In this document: piece after piece, positions 1 to 7,690 of the stretch
How the letters are laid out: every line of letters begins with the position of its first letter
Position numbering within the stretch: position 1 is the first letter of the stretch
NCBI GenBank assembly: GCA_015065665.1
Contig: SVPX01000001.1
Coordinates: 1-64,000, forward strand
DNA length: 64,000 nucleotides
Direction of reading: 5' to 3'
Origin: Oscillospiraceae bacterium
GTDB lineage: Bacteria; Bacillota; Clostridia; Oscillospirales; Acutalibacteraceae
Made by a program: the position numbers and the translations under genes
Notes under the pieces: generated by a model
Databases searched by the model: none
Told to the model about the DNA's origin: nothing
Seen by the model: only the letters and a program-made list of their open reading frames with translations

Positions 1-1
1 C

Positions 2-793
2 CTTGAGCATCTTGATAAAGTTATCAATATTGACCAGAGTCCCATCGGCAGGACTCCCCGCAGTAACCCTGCCACATATACAGGAATGTTTACCGATATC
101 CGTGACCTTTTTGCAAAGACTCAGGAGGCTAAACTGCGAGGTTTCAGCTCAGGTCGTTTCTCCTTTAATGTCAAGGGTGGTCGTTGTGAGGCTTGTGAGG
201 GCGGCGGTATCGTCAAGATTGAGATGCACTTTCTGCCCGATGTTTATGTGCCTTGTGATGTGTGCAAGGGCAGACGATATAACAGAGAAACCCTTGAGGT
301 CAAGTATAAAGGCAAGTCTATCTACGATGTGCTTGAGATGACGGTTGAAGAGGGTCTTGAATTCTTCCAGAGTATCCCCAAGATTCACCGCAGACTCCAG
401 ACTCTCTACGAAGTTGGTCTGGGATATATCAAGATAGGACAGGCGGCAACTACCCTTTCAGGCGGTGAGGCTCAGAGAGTAAAGCTTGCCACAGAACTTT
501 CTCGCCGCAGTACAGGTAAGACAGTATACATCCTTGACGAACCTACAACAGGTCTTCATTCTGCAGATGTGCATCGCCTTATCGATGTGCTTCAGCGTCT
601 TGTGGATAAGGGCAACAGCGTTATTGTTATCGAGCATAACCTTGATCTTATCAAGACTGCTGACTATGTAATTGATTTAGGTCCCGAGGGTGGAGACGGT
701 GGCGGAGAGATTGTTGCACAAGGTACTCCCGAGGAGATTGCTCAGTGTGAAAAATCCTACACAGGTCACTTCCTGAGAAAAATTCTCAAATAA
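2..793 (+). CDS. uvrA: Excinuclease ABC subunit UvrA, C-terminal part (5' end outside window)
   Basis: UvrA is the damage-recognition ATPase of nucleotide excision repair. The frame is open from base 2, so only the last ~264 residues are present. Visible family marks are the segment [20 protein letters not shown], a CxxC...CxxC zinc module (CEAC and CDVC), the ABC signature [12 protein letters not shown] and the Walker B/D-loop DEPTTGLH, ending ~45 residues after Walker B as usual. A strong terminator follows the stop. The gene appears intact where visible. Confidence 0.97.
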   Translation, partial: LEHLDKVINIDQSPIGRTPRSNPATYTGMFTDIRDLFAKTQEAKLRGFSSGRFSFNVKGGRCEACEGGGIVKIEMHFLPDVYVPCDVCKGRRYNRETLEVKYKGKSIYDVLEMTVEEGLEFFQSIPKIHRRLQTLYEVGLGYIKIGQAATTLSGGEAQRVKLATELSRRSTGKTVYILDEPTTGLHSADVHRLIDVLQRLVDKGNSVIVIEHNLDLIKTADYVIDLGPEGGDGGGEIVAQGTPEEIAQCEKSYTGHFLRKILK

Positions 794-806
794 ATATTTT
801 ATTTTT

Positions 807-848
807 AAGAGAAATTGCATTCTTTTATGCAATTTCTCTTTATTTTTG
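807..848 (+). terminator. Rho-independent terminator after uvrA
   Basis: A perfect 14-bp stem (AAGAGAAATTGCAT paired with its complement, loop TCTTTT) is followed by a T-rich tail. It separates uvrA from the phage-like cassette. Confidence 0.9.
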
Positions 849-873
849 CCCACCAGTCGGAGGTGTAATTATT

Positions 874-2307
874 ATGATTACTATTCTGAATGGAAAACTT
901 ACCATTCCCGAGTCTGAGCGATTTATCGGTTTTGCAGGGGATAACCTCAGACGAACTGTAAACTTTTTAATCAGTGGTGCCTCTGAGGCAGACCACATCT
1001 ACCGTCTCTACCTTACCTTTGATGACGGTACAGTCAATTATTTTACTCTGCCTTCAACTGTTACAGACGAGGGTGTTGTGCTTACCTGGAATGTACTTAT
1101 AGAGCATATCTTTATGAGTGGTTCGGTTAAGGTACAAATCAAGGCTTTTTCTCACAAAGGCGTGGTATATCATACCACTACCGACAGATTCTTTGTGGGG
1201 GATAGTGCTGAATTTTCCGATTATTTCAGAAAACAGAATTCAGAGTTTCTTGAATATGAGAAGAAACTTAATAATCTCAGAGAGTCTGTGTCTGATATCT
1301 GTGTGCTGATGCCTTTTGTTGGTGACAACGGTAACTGGTATATATATGATGCGGATTCGGGAGAATACAAGGACAGCGGTAAGCCCTCTGTAGGTCTTGT
1401 TGATAACCTGTATGTTAAAACAGATATGATTGAAGATAGTGCCGTAACAGGTGACAAGATTGCATCTGATTCAGTTGATTATAATCATCTGAAAGATATG
1501 TCAGTAACACCTGAAAAGTTAGACAGGGAGTATGTCAGATTGCATCAATCAGGTGTCGGAAGTGCAATTCGTTCTGAATCACAATTTCATAATTATCTTG
1601 TTACCGGTACAGCAAATGAAATTGATGAGTTAGAGAAATTCAGAAAAATCTGTATGTTTTCTGTGGGAGCAACAGATGGTGTTCTTTCTGTTATTGGTAC
1701 GGGCAGGTTTTATGGTTTCTATATTTCAAAATCAGCTTTTACTTTTACAAGATTAGGTGTTAATCCTCAAACATTCCTTGCGCTGTGGAACGCTGAAAAA
1801 ATTACTTCAATTGAACTTGTTGGAGACAACGCTGTTGCAGACCAGAGTTATATCCCCACAAGCGAGAACGCGCAGAGCGGTATTGCAGTTAATGAGGCTT
1901 TTGAGATTTTCAAGGAACAGTATCAGCAAATCAAAAATGTAACTCTTCAGGAAATTTCATATATGGCTCTTTTGGAACAATTAAAAACTTTCGGTGCTAT
2001 AAGATTTAACACAGGGGGCCAGGACTTTACAGGTTCGTCAACAGATTTAAACCTGCCGAGGGGCGAATATTTGGCTTTCTATAATGGGGCAAGTTCTTAC
2101 TGTTTAGAACTTACTTCGGCTATTGCGTATAGATTCAGTGGACATGACTTGTTCGATACAGGAGAATACACTTTTAGTGTGAGCAGTCCTCTTTGGGAAA
2201 CACAGACGAACCTTTCTAAGCTTTTTCGTTCTCTTGGTGATATTGACACCGCCCTTGATAACATCATAGCAACTCAAGAAAGTTATATCGGAGGTGTTTC
2301 TGAATGA
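874..2307 (+). CDS. Phage baseplate/tail-fibre-like structural protein
   Basis: A 477-residue protein with an SD of GGAGGTG 9 nt upstream of ATG. The first ~100 residues resemble the N-terminal domain of BppU-type baseplate upper proteins (β-rich, FDDGTVNYFTLP segment). A predicted coiled segment around residues 120-145 follows (SEFLEYEKKLNNLRE), then a NGNWYIYDADSGEYKDSGKP motif that is common in Firmicutes prophage tail fibres. The C-terminal half is unrecognised. The role is inferred: receptor binding or baseplate structure in a phage particle. It overlaps the next gene by 4 nt (ATGA), so the two are probably translationally coupled. No portal, capsid or integrase is nearby. Confidence 0.6.
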   Translation: MITILNGKLTIPESERFIGFAGDNLRRTVNFLISGASEADHIYRLYLTFDDGTVNYFTLPSTVTDEGVVLTWNVLIEHIFMSGSVKVQIKAFSHKGVVYHTTTDRFFVGDSAEFSDYFRKQNSEFLEYEKKLNNLRESVSDICVLMPFVGDNGNWYIYDADSGEYKDSGKPSVGLVDNLYVKTDMIEDSAVTGDKIASDSVDYNHLKDMSVTPEKLDREYVRLHQSGVGSAIRSESQFHNYLVTGTANEIDELEKFRKICMFSVGATDGVLSVIGTGRFYGFYISKSAFTFTRLGVNPQTFLALWNAEKITSIELVGDNAVADQSYIPTSENAQSGIAVNEAFEIFKEQYQQIKNVTLQEISYMALLEQLKTFGAIRFNTGGQDFTGSSTDLNLPRGEYLAFYNGASSYCLELTSAIAYRFSGHDLFDTGEYTFSVSSPLWETQTNLSKLFRSLGDIDTALDNIIATQESYIGGVSE

Positions 2308-2993
2308 GTACAGCCGATAAACTTGTAACTGTTGCAGAGAATGTAGATAAAGTCTATAACGCAGGCTATGAAGCTGGCAAGGCTGAGGGCGATGGTTTGC
2401 CTGCTGAATTTGAGTGGGCGAAACATACCATTAACAAACCCTTGTTCAACGATGATAGTTGGGCAACAGAAAACACTGTGATATATATGCCTAATGTCAG
2501 CAATATATCTGAGATTTTCTATAACAAGAACCTCACAAAGATTAAAACATTAACCGTCAAAACAGATGTTCCTGTTACTAATGCGAATTACTTTTTAAAA
2601 GCGCAAAACAATGTGAGCTACGCTTTCCTTGAAAAGCTCATTCTCGAATGTGATTTCTCACAATGTGATAATTTTAGTCAGTTCTTACAGTTTCAGAGAA
2701 AACTTGTATCAATCGAGGGACAGCCACTTAATCTATCAAGTGCTGTTTCTTTCAACTTTAGTTATTTGGAGGCTTTAGAAAGTTTTCGTGTGGAGAGAGA
2801 AACGATAAAAGTTGATTTTTATGTTGCTGCGTCATCTAATCTTGATAGTGAAACTATACAAAGCATTGTTGACGGTTTGGCAGATTTGACAGGCGGAGAT
2901 GCGAAAACTTTAATACTTCACTCAACTGTTAAAGGAAAACTTACAGAAACACAACTTGCCACAATCACAGGCAAGAATTGGACTGTAGCGTAA
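2304..2993 (+). CDS. Phage tail-associated protein with STADKL N-terminus
   Basis: A 229-residue protein that starts in the ATGA overlap with the preceding gene. The N-terminus (STADKLVTVAENVDKVYNAG, then YEAGKAEG) is a pattern I associate with tail proteins of Firmicutes prophages, often followed by leucine-rich β-helix repeats. Here the middle part (LTKIKTLTVKTD, FLEKLILECDF) looks like degenerate leucine-rich or BspA-like repeats, and the end carries SETIQSIVDGLADLTGG and LTETQLATITGKNW. Likely a tail tip or fibre component. The family name is uncertain; the assignment rests on the pattern and the neighbours. Confidence 0.55.
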   Translation: MSTADKLVTVAENVDKVYNAGYEAGKAEGDGLPAEFEWAKHTINKPLFNDDSWATENTVIYMPNVSNISEIFYNKNLTKIKTLTVKTDVPVTNANYFLKAQNNVSYAFLEKLILECDFSQCDNFSQFLQFQRKLVSIEGQPLNLSSAVSFNFSYLEALESFRVERETIKVDFYVAASSNLDSETIQSIVDGLADLTGGDAKTLILHSTVKGKLTETQLATITGKNWTVA

Positions 2994-3004
2994 GGGGGCT
3001 TTTT

Positions 3005-3265
3005 ATGAAGATCGAAATCATAAACGGAATAAGAGTTATCACCCCTGATGCAGGAATGTTCCTGTATAAAACGGCTGACCGAATAATCAGCGATAAAGTC
3101 TTTCTTGGTGTAGGTGACACGGAATCAGGTTGGGCTGAAATCACAGAGGAAAGAAAAGCGGAGCTTGAAACTTTGTGGGAATCAGAAAATAACCCTGAAA
3201 ATGTGGCAACTGATGCTGATTATATTAACGCTCTTGAAAGTCTGGGGGTGCAGTTCAATGAATAA
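3005..3265 (+). CDS. Small hypothetical phage-cassette protein (86 aa)
   Basis: An 86-residue acidic protein. The start is the ATG behind AAGGGGGC, 12 nt after the previous stop. It opens with a β-hairpin-like segment (MKIEIINGIRVITPDAGMFLYKTAD) and continues into a helical part (ITEERKAELETLWES). Small proteins in this position, after tail fibres and before lysis genes, are usual in Firmicutes prophages. I do not recognise a named family. It overlaps the next ORF by 8 nt, which supports membership of one operon. Confidence 0.55.
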   Translation: MKIEIINGIRVITPDAGMFLYKTADRIISDKVFLGVGDTESGWAEITEERKAELETLWESENNPENVATDADYINALESLGVQFNE

Positions 3266-3437
3266 ATCTGCATTGAATGAGGCTGTAAACCTCTGCAAAG
3301 AAACAACAAGAGAGGCTTTGCAAACGGTGTACGACTCTCTTAATCAAGGTCAGCAGAAAAAGCTGATTAAAGACGAAAAAGTAAAAGCATTATTTGATTT
3401 GTTTGAAGTGAATTACGATGCTCAGAAAAAAGGCTAA
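3258..3437 (+). CDS. Small hypothetical phage-cassette protein (59 aa)
   Basis: A 59-residue, lysine-rich, probably all-helical protein (MNKSALNEAVNLCKETTREA start). Its ATG lies inside the last codons of the upstream gene, and an AGTTCAATG context without a strong SD suggests translational coupling. Its position between tail genes and endolysin resembles the XkdX-like small-ORF slot of Bacillus-type prophages, but no XkdX signature is seen. The function is unknown. Confidence 0.45.
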   Translation: MNKSALNEAVNLCKETTREALQTVYDSLNQGQQKKLIKDEKVKALFDLFEVNYDAQKKG

Positions 3438-3457
3438 ACGATAGGAGAAATTATAAT

Positions 3458-4396
3458 ATGGCAAATATAAAATGTGTTGATGTTTCTGAGTGGCAGGGAA
3501 ATATAGACTGGAAAAAGGTGTACAAGGCAGGGTATACCTGTGCTATCCTCAGAGCAGGTTTCGGACGTTATGCATCTCAGAAGGATAAGTGTTTTGACGC
3601 AAACTATAAGAACGCAAAGGCGGCAGGTGTCAGACTGGGTGCATACTGGTACTCCTATGCAGTTGATAAAGCGGATGCTATTAAAGAGGCGAAAGCCTGT
3701 ATCTCAATCCTTAAGGGTAAGTCTTTTGAGTTGCCTGTATTCTTTGATATGGAAGAGAATTCTATGAAGAAACTTGGTAAGAAGACACTTACTGAAATGG
3801 CAAAAGCGTTCTGTGATACTCTTAAAAGTGCAGGATATAGGGCAGGTGTATACAGTAATCTGGATTGGTTTACAAACTATCTTGATTATAATTCCTTAAA
3901 GAAACTTTATCCCATCTGGTATGCACAGTATTACAAGGAAGCACAGATGGATTGTGATATCTGGCAGTATTCAAGCACAGGTAAAGTCAGTGGTATAAGC
4001 GGCAATGTTGATATGAATATTATTTATAATTCCTCTGTGATAAAGTCTGAAGAAGCAAAAACTACTCAGACAGAGAAGAAAGAGGAAACACCTCTCCTCG
4101 AAACTGCTGCTTTACAGGTTTTGCTCAGAATTGCGTTGGATTTAAAGGTAGTCAAGACTAATGTTACCCCTGTTAACAACATAAAAGGCAGACTTACAAA
4201 TGCCGCTATAATCGAAGCAAGAGAGTTTATGGGATACAAGAATCCTACATCCGATGTTGATATGGATTTTATCTGCAGTCTTGATAAGGCTCTCAGAGAA
4301 AAACTGGCTCTTCTTGCATCGGGTGATGTAAACGGTGATGGTAAGGTTGATATCAAGGATGCCACACAGATTCAGAGAAAGGTGGCAGGATTTTAA
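3458..4396 (+). CDS. GH25 endolysin (lysozyme) with C-terminal half-dockerin
   Basis: A 312-residue protein predicted to cleave the MurNAc-GlcNAc bond. Residues 1-195 form a GH25 fold: DVSEWQGNIDW at the N-terminus, the DxE catalytic pair in FFDMEEN, and DIWQYSSTGKVSGI before GNVDMN. A linker and an uncharacterised ~65-residue helical region follow. The last ~25 residues form a single dockerin-type Ca-binding repeat (GDVNGDGKVDIKDATQIQRK) like those on the secreted host proteins in this window. There is no signal peptide, as expected for a holin-released phage endolysin; the holin gene begins 1 nt after the stop. A normal dockerin has two such repeats, so this one is half. Confidence 0.9.
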   Translation: MANIKCVDVSEWQGNIDWKKVYKAGYTCAILRAGFGRYASQKDKCFDANYKNAKAAGVRLGAYWYSYAVDKADAIKEAKACISILKGKSFELPVFFDMEENSMKKLGKKTLTEMAKAFCDTLKSAGYRAGVYSNLDWFTNYLDYNSLKKLYPIWYAQYYKEAQMDCDIWQYSSTGKVSGISGNVDMNIIYNSSVIKSEEAKTTQTEKKEETPLLETAALQVLLRIALDLKVVKTNVTPVNNIKGRLTNAAIIEAREFMGYKNPTSDVDMDFICSLDKALREKLALLASGDVNGDGKVDIKDATQIQRKVAGF

Positions 4397-4397
4397 G

Positions 4398-4865
4398 ATG
4401 TTATCAAAGTTGTTTGTTTCGTTTCTCAGCGGTCTTTCTCTTCAGAAAATTACCTTTGCCTCAGTAATTGCAGGTGTAGGCGGTTTTGCAGCTTGGTTTC
4501 TTGGGGGCTGGGATACTCTGATTATCTGTTACATAACTCTCATGGTGATTGACTATCTCACAGGGGTTGCAAAGGCAATCTATCAGAAAAAACTTTCAAG
4601 CAAAACAGGTTTCAGAGGAATACTCAAGAAACTCCTTGCAATCTGTGTGATAGGTCTTTCGGTTTCTTTGCAGAATATTTTGCCTGAGGCTGTGCCTCTC
4701 AGAGAAGTCACCGTGCTTTTCTTTATTGCAAACGAAGGCTTTTCTATTCTTGAAAACGCAGACGGACTTATTCCTTTGCCCGAGAAACTCCGCAGTGTAC
4801 TGTATCAGATTCAGGATAAAGCACAGAACGAGGAAAATAAAAAGGATAATTCAGACGCAGACTAA
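4398..4865 (+). CDS. Phage holin (toxin secretion/phage lysis holin-type)
   Basis: A 155-residue membrane protein starting 1 nt after the endolysin stop. Hydrophobic segments lie at about residues 17-37, 40-58 (IICYITLMVIDYLTGVAKA) and 75-95, with a charged C-terminal tail (EENKKDNSDAD). The IDYLTG motif and layout match the phage_holin_4/Cph1-type holins of Firmicutes phages, which form pores that let endolysin reach the wall. Its tight coupling to the GH25 gene supports a lysis module. A terminator follows. Confidence 0.85.
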   Translation: MLSKLFVSFLSGLSLQKITFASVIAGVGGFAAWFLGGWDTLIICYITLMVIDYLTGVAKAIYQKKLSSKTGFRGILKKLLAICVIGLSVSLQNILPEAVPLREVTVLFFIANEGFSILENADGLIPLPEKLRSVLYQIQDKAQNEENKKDNSDAD

Positions 4866-4886
4866 AATCAGATTTATATAAGACAA

Positions 4887-4937
4887 AAACAAAGGCGGAA
4901 GTATGATGAAACATACCTCTGCCTTTTGTTGATTTTT
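4887..4937 (+). terminator. Terminator closing the phage-like cassette
   Basis: An imperfect hairpin of ACAAAGGCGGAAGTATG with CATACCTCTGCCTTTTGT, followed by GATTTTTG. It isolates the cassette from thyX. Confidence 0.75.
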
Positions 4938-4957
4938 GTATTTCATTGTGTTATAAT
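4929..4957 (+). promoter_or_regulatory. Sigma-A-type promoter for thyX operon
   Basis: TTGATT, a 17-nt spacer and TATAAT. The -35 overlaps the T-rich tail of the preceding terminator. The predicted start lies ~65 nt before thyX. Confidence 0.7.
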
Positions 4958-5030
4958 ATATCAGTATAATGCTATAATTGTGACTAATTGCAGATTTACT
5001 GCAAATCTATCAATAAAGGAGAGGGATACA

Positions 5031-5837
5031 ATGGCTATTAAAGTGACACTTCTTGCACATACTCCAAGTCCCGAGGAGATTGTTGCCGCAGCGGCAAAAC
5101 TCTGTTATTCACCTTCCTCAATAGAGAATATCCGTGAAGGTCTTACCGAGGAGAAAACAGCATCTTTTGTTAAGATGCTCAGCGATATGGGCCACGCAAG
5201 TCCCACCGAACACGCATCATTTACCTTTGGTATAGAGGGTATATCCCGCGCTTGTTCACATCAGCTTGTTCGTCATCGTATTGCCTCTTACAGTCAGCAG
5301 TCCCAGCGATATGTTGATGGCAACAGCTTTGAGTTTGTAACTCCTCCTGAGATTATGGATGACGAGCATTGCCTTGATGTTTACAATCAGGTTATAGATA
5401 TGCAGATGAAGGCATATTCTGATATCCGCGATGCCCTTGCTGTTAAGTATATCCGTGAGTTTTCAGATAAGGAATACACAGGCACAGATGCAGACATCAT
5501 AGAGGCTTTCAAGGCTCAAAACAAAGCACAATGCTCTGTGTTTATCAAGAAAGCTAACGAGGATGCCCGTTACATCCTGCCCAATGCCTGTACAACAAAG
5601 ATTGTTTGCACATTCAATGCAAGAAGCCTTGAGAACTTCTTTGCTCACCGTTGTTGCAACCGCGCACAGTGGGAGATAAGAGAAGTTGCCCAGCAGATGC
5701 TTCTTATCTGCAAAGAGGTTGCTCCCAATATCTTTGCTAAGAGCGGTCCCTCTTGTATGAGAGGTGCTTGTCCCGAGGGTGGTATGACCTGCGGTAAAAT
5801 TAAGGAAGTAAGAGAAAAATACGGATATGGAAAATAA
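5031..5837 (+). CDS. thyX: FAD-dependent thymidylate synthase ThyX
   Basis: A 268-residue enzyme that makes dTMP from dUMP with methylene-tetrahydrofolate, reduced flavin and NAD(P)H. The ThyX signature RHRxxSxxxxSxRY is seen as RHRIASYSQQSQRY, preceded by HASPTEHASFTF; RCCNRAQWEIR lies near the C-terminus. The start is the ATG after AAGGAGAGGG; upstream in-frame codons lie in the promoter. It overlaps tmk by 11 nt, which couples dTMP synthesis with its phosphorylation. A folate cyclo-ligase lies two genes downstream, consistent with a folate/thymidylate operon. Confidence 0.96.
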   Translation: MAIKVTLLAHTPSPEEIVAAAAKLCYSPSSIENIREGLTEEKTASFVKMLSDMGHASPTEHASFTFGIEGISRACSHQLVRHRIASYSQQSQRYVDGNSFEFVTPPEIMDDEHCLDVYNQVIDMQMKAYSDIRDALAVKYIREFSDKEYTGTDADIIEAFKAQNKAQCSVFIKKANEDARYILPNACTTKIVCTFNARSLENFFAHRCCNRAQWEIREVAQQMLLICKEVAPNIFAKSGPSCMRGACPEGGMTCGKIKEVREKYGYGK

Positions 5838-6513
5838 TCAGAGCAAAAAAGGACGCATAATAGTTATAGAGGGGCTTGATGGCTCAGGCAAGGGAACTCA
5901 GTCTAAAATTCTTATGGAGAAATTATCTCAGCAATATAAGGTGAGAAAAATCTCTTTTCCCGATTATGACAGCCCTGCATCTCAGCCTGTGCAGATGTAT
6001 CTGAATGGTGAATTCGGCAGCAATGCTTCCTGTGTAAACTCCTTTGCGGCGGCATCATTCTATGCTGTAGACAGAGTTGCAAGTTACCTTAAGGATTGGA
6101 AGCAGGATTACGAGTCAGGTACAGTTTTTGTGCTGGACAGATATGTAACCTCAAATATGATTTATATGCCTGCAAAACTCCCAAAGAATGAGTGGGATTC
6201 TTTTCTTTCATGGCTTTCGGATTTTGAGTATGATAAACTTGGTCTTCCCAGACCGGATGGTGTTATCTATCTTGATATGCCCACCGAGATTTCTCAGAAA
6301 CTTATGTCAGGCAGATATAATAATGACGAGTCTAAAAAAGACCTTCACGAAAAGGATGTAGCCTTCCTCAACGCCTGTCGCGAAAGCGCACTATACGCGG
6401 CAGATAATCAGGGATGGATGGTTATTGCATGTAATGAGGGGGATGCTCCCCGCACTATTGAGGATATTGCCTCAGAGGTTTATAAAACCGCCTGTGCTTT
6501 CCTCGAAGACTAA
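5827..6513 (+). CDS. tmk: Thymidylate (dTMP) kinase
   Basis: A 228-residue P-loop kinase converting dTMP to dTDP. The P-loop reads EGLDGSGKGTQ, with G where many family members have T/S after GK. The DR motif is VLDRYVTSNMIY, and a substrate segment is GVIYLDMPTEIS. Overlap with thyX makes co-translation likely, and the pairing fits successive steps of one pathway. The family also contains other deoxynucleoside monophosphate kinases, but context favours dTMP. Confidence 0.9.
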   Translation: MENNQSKKGRIIVIEGLDGSGKGTQSKILMEKLSQQYKVRKISFPDYDSPASQPVQMYLNGEFGSNASCVNSFAAASFYAVDRVASYLKDWKQDYESGTVFVLDRYVTSNMIYMPAKLPKNEWDSFLSWLSDFEYDKLGLPRPDGVIYLDMPTEISQKLMSGRYNNDESKKDLHEKDVAFLNACRESALYAADNQGWMVIACNEGDAPRTIEDIASEVYKTACAFLED

Positions 6514-6537
6514 ACTGTATAATATTGGAGGACAGAT

Positions 6538-7089
6538 ATGTTCTATTGTTTTTTAGCAGATGGATTTGAAGAGATAGAGGCTATCACAACTGTTGATATG
6601 CTCCGCAGAGCAGGTGTTGATATGAAGACGGTTGCTGTAAACGATGACAACAATCATACAGTCAGAGGTGCTCACAATATCCCTGTTGTTGCAGATATGC
6701 ATATATGCGATACAGATACAACAAATATTCAGGGTGTATTTCTGCCCGGTGGTATGCCCGGCACAACAAACCTTGACGAGAGTGCTGATGTGAGAAAACT
6801 CATAAGCTATTGTGCAGATAATGATAAGTACATCTTTGCTATCTGTGCCGCTCCTTCTGTGCTTGGACATATGGGACTCCTTAATGGTAAAAAAGCAACC
6901 TGTTATCCCGGATTTGAGGGTGAACTGACAGGTGCTGTATATTGCGATGAACCTGCTGTGCAGGACAAAAAAATCATCACAGGCAAAGGTCCTGGTGCAA
7001 CTATTGACTTTGCAAAACTCATTGTAACAGAACTTATATCAGAGGAAGCTGCAATCTCTCTTTGTGCAGCAATGCAGTGCAGTGAGTAA
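6538..7089 (+). CDS. DJ-1/PfpI family protein (YajL-like)
   Basis: A 183-residue protein of the class I glutamine-amidotransferase-like fold. Seen are FADGFEEIEAITTVDMLRRAG at the N-terminus (rendered here as FLADGFEEIEAI), the acidic residue of that segment, and the nucleophile-elbow cysteine in FAICAAPSVLGHMGLL. Family members act in protein or nucleotide deglycation and oxidative stress protection; the exact substrate cannot be read from sequence. It lies 24 nt after tmk and overlaps the next gene, so it is in the same operon. Named YajL/ThiJ in other genomes. Confidence 0.88.
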   Translation: MFYCFLADGFEEIEAITTVDMLRRAGVDMKTVAVNDDNNHTVRGAHNIPVVADMHICDTDTTNIQGVFLPGGMPGTTNLDESADVRKLISYCADNDKYIFAICAAPSVLGHMGLLNGKKATCYPGFEGELTGAVYCDEPAVQDKKIITGKGPGATIDFAKLIVTELISEEAAISLCAAMQCSE

Positions 7090-7666
7090 GGCAAGGGATG
7101 AAAAGGTAAAGCTTCGTCAGCATTACCGCTCAATGAGAGATAAAATGACGCCCGAGTACAAGCATACACTTGATGTTGAGATAGCAAGTCGTCTGCTGTG
7201 TACCCGCGAATATATGAACTCAAAAACCATACTTACCTATGTTTCAAAGAAGGGTGAGGTTGACACTATAGGTATCATTCACGCTGCTTTCGTAAACAAA
7301 AAGCAGGTGGCAGTGCCTTACTTCAAAGGTGAGGGAGAGATGAGTTTTTATCTTATTACCTCTATGGATGACCTTGTAAAAGGTAAGTTTGGATTAATGG
7401 AGCCTGACACAAAAAAATGCAGACTTCTTGAGGACTTTACAGACTCTATGTGTATTGTGCCTGCTTTCACCTTTGACCCTCAGGGGCACAGGTTGGGATA
7501 TGGGGGAGGTTACTATGACCGCTTCCTCAGTACATATACGGGTGTCAGCGCAGGACTCTGCTACGGCACTTTCCTTAAGTGGGATTTACCCTGCGAGCCT
7601 CATGATATTCCTGTGGAACTTTTAGTTACAGAAAGATATGCACGGCATACAGCCGATAAGATATAA
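7082..7666 (+). CDS. 5-formyltetrahydrofolate cyclo-ligase
   Basis: A ~194-residue enzyme that converts 5-formyl-THF to methenyl-THF, returning it to the folate pool used by ThyX. It shows KVKLRQHYRSMRDKM near the N-terminus, the nucleotide-binding motif GYGGGYYDRFL and the family end HDIPVELLVTE. The start is uncertain: GTG at 7082 lies inside the end of the DJ-1 gene, and another in-frame GTG is at 7064. Neither has a clear SD, so translational coupling is likely. Genes of this family are called fthC, ygfA or yqgN. Confidence 0.93.
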   Translation: MSKARDEKVKLRQHYRSMRDKMTPEYKHTLDVEIASRLLCTREYMNSKTILTYVSKKGEVDTIGIIHAAFVNKKQVAVPYFKGEGEMSFYLITSMDDLVKGKFGLMEPDTKKCRLLEDFTDSMCIVPAFTFDPQGHRLGYGGGYYDRFLSTYTGVSAGLCYGTFLKWDLPCEPHDIPVELLVTERYARHTADKI

Positions 7667-7690
7667 ACAAAAACCTTTGGAGGTGTTTGT

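Noticed and set aside
874-4865. Phage-like cassette as a complete prophage or contractile injection system
   Set aside because: No capsid, terminase, portal, sheath, tube, ATPase or integrase gene was found; only distal tail and lysis genes.
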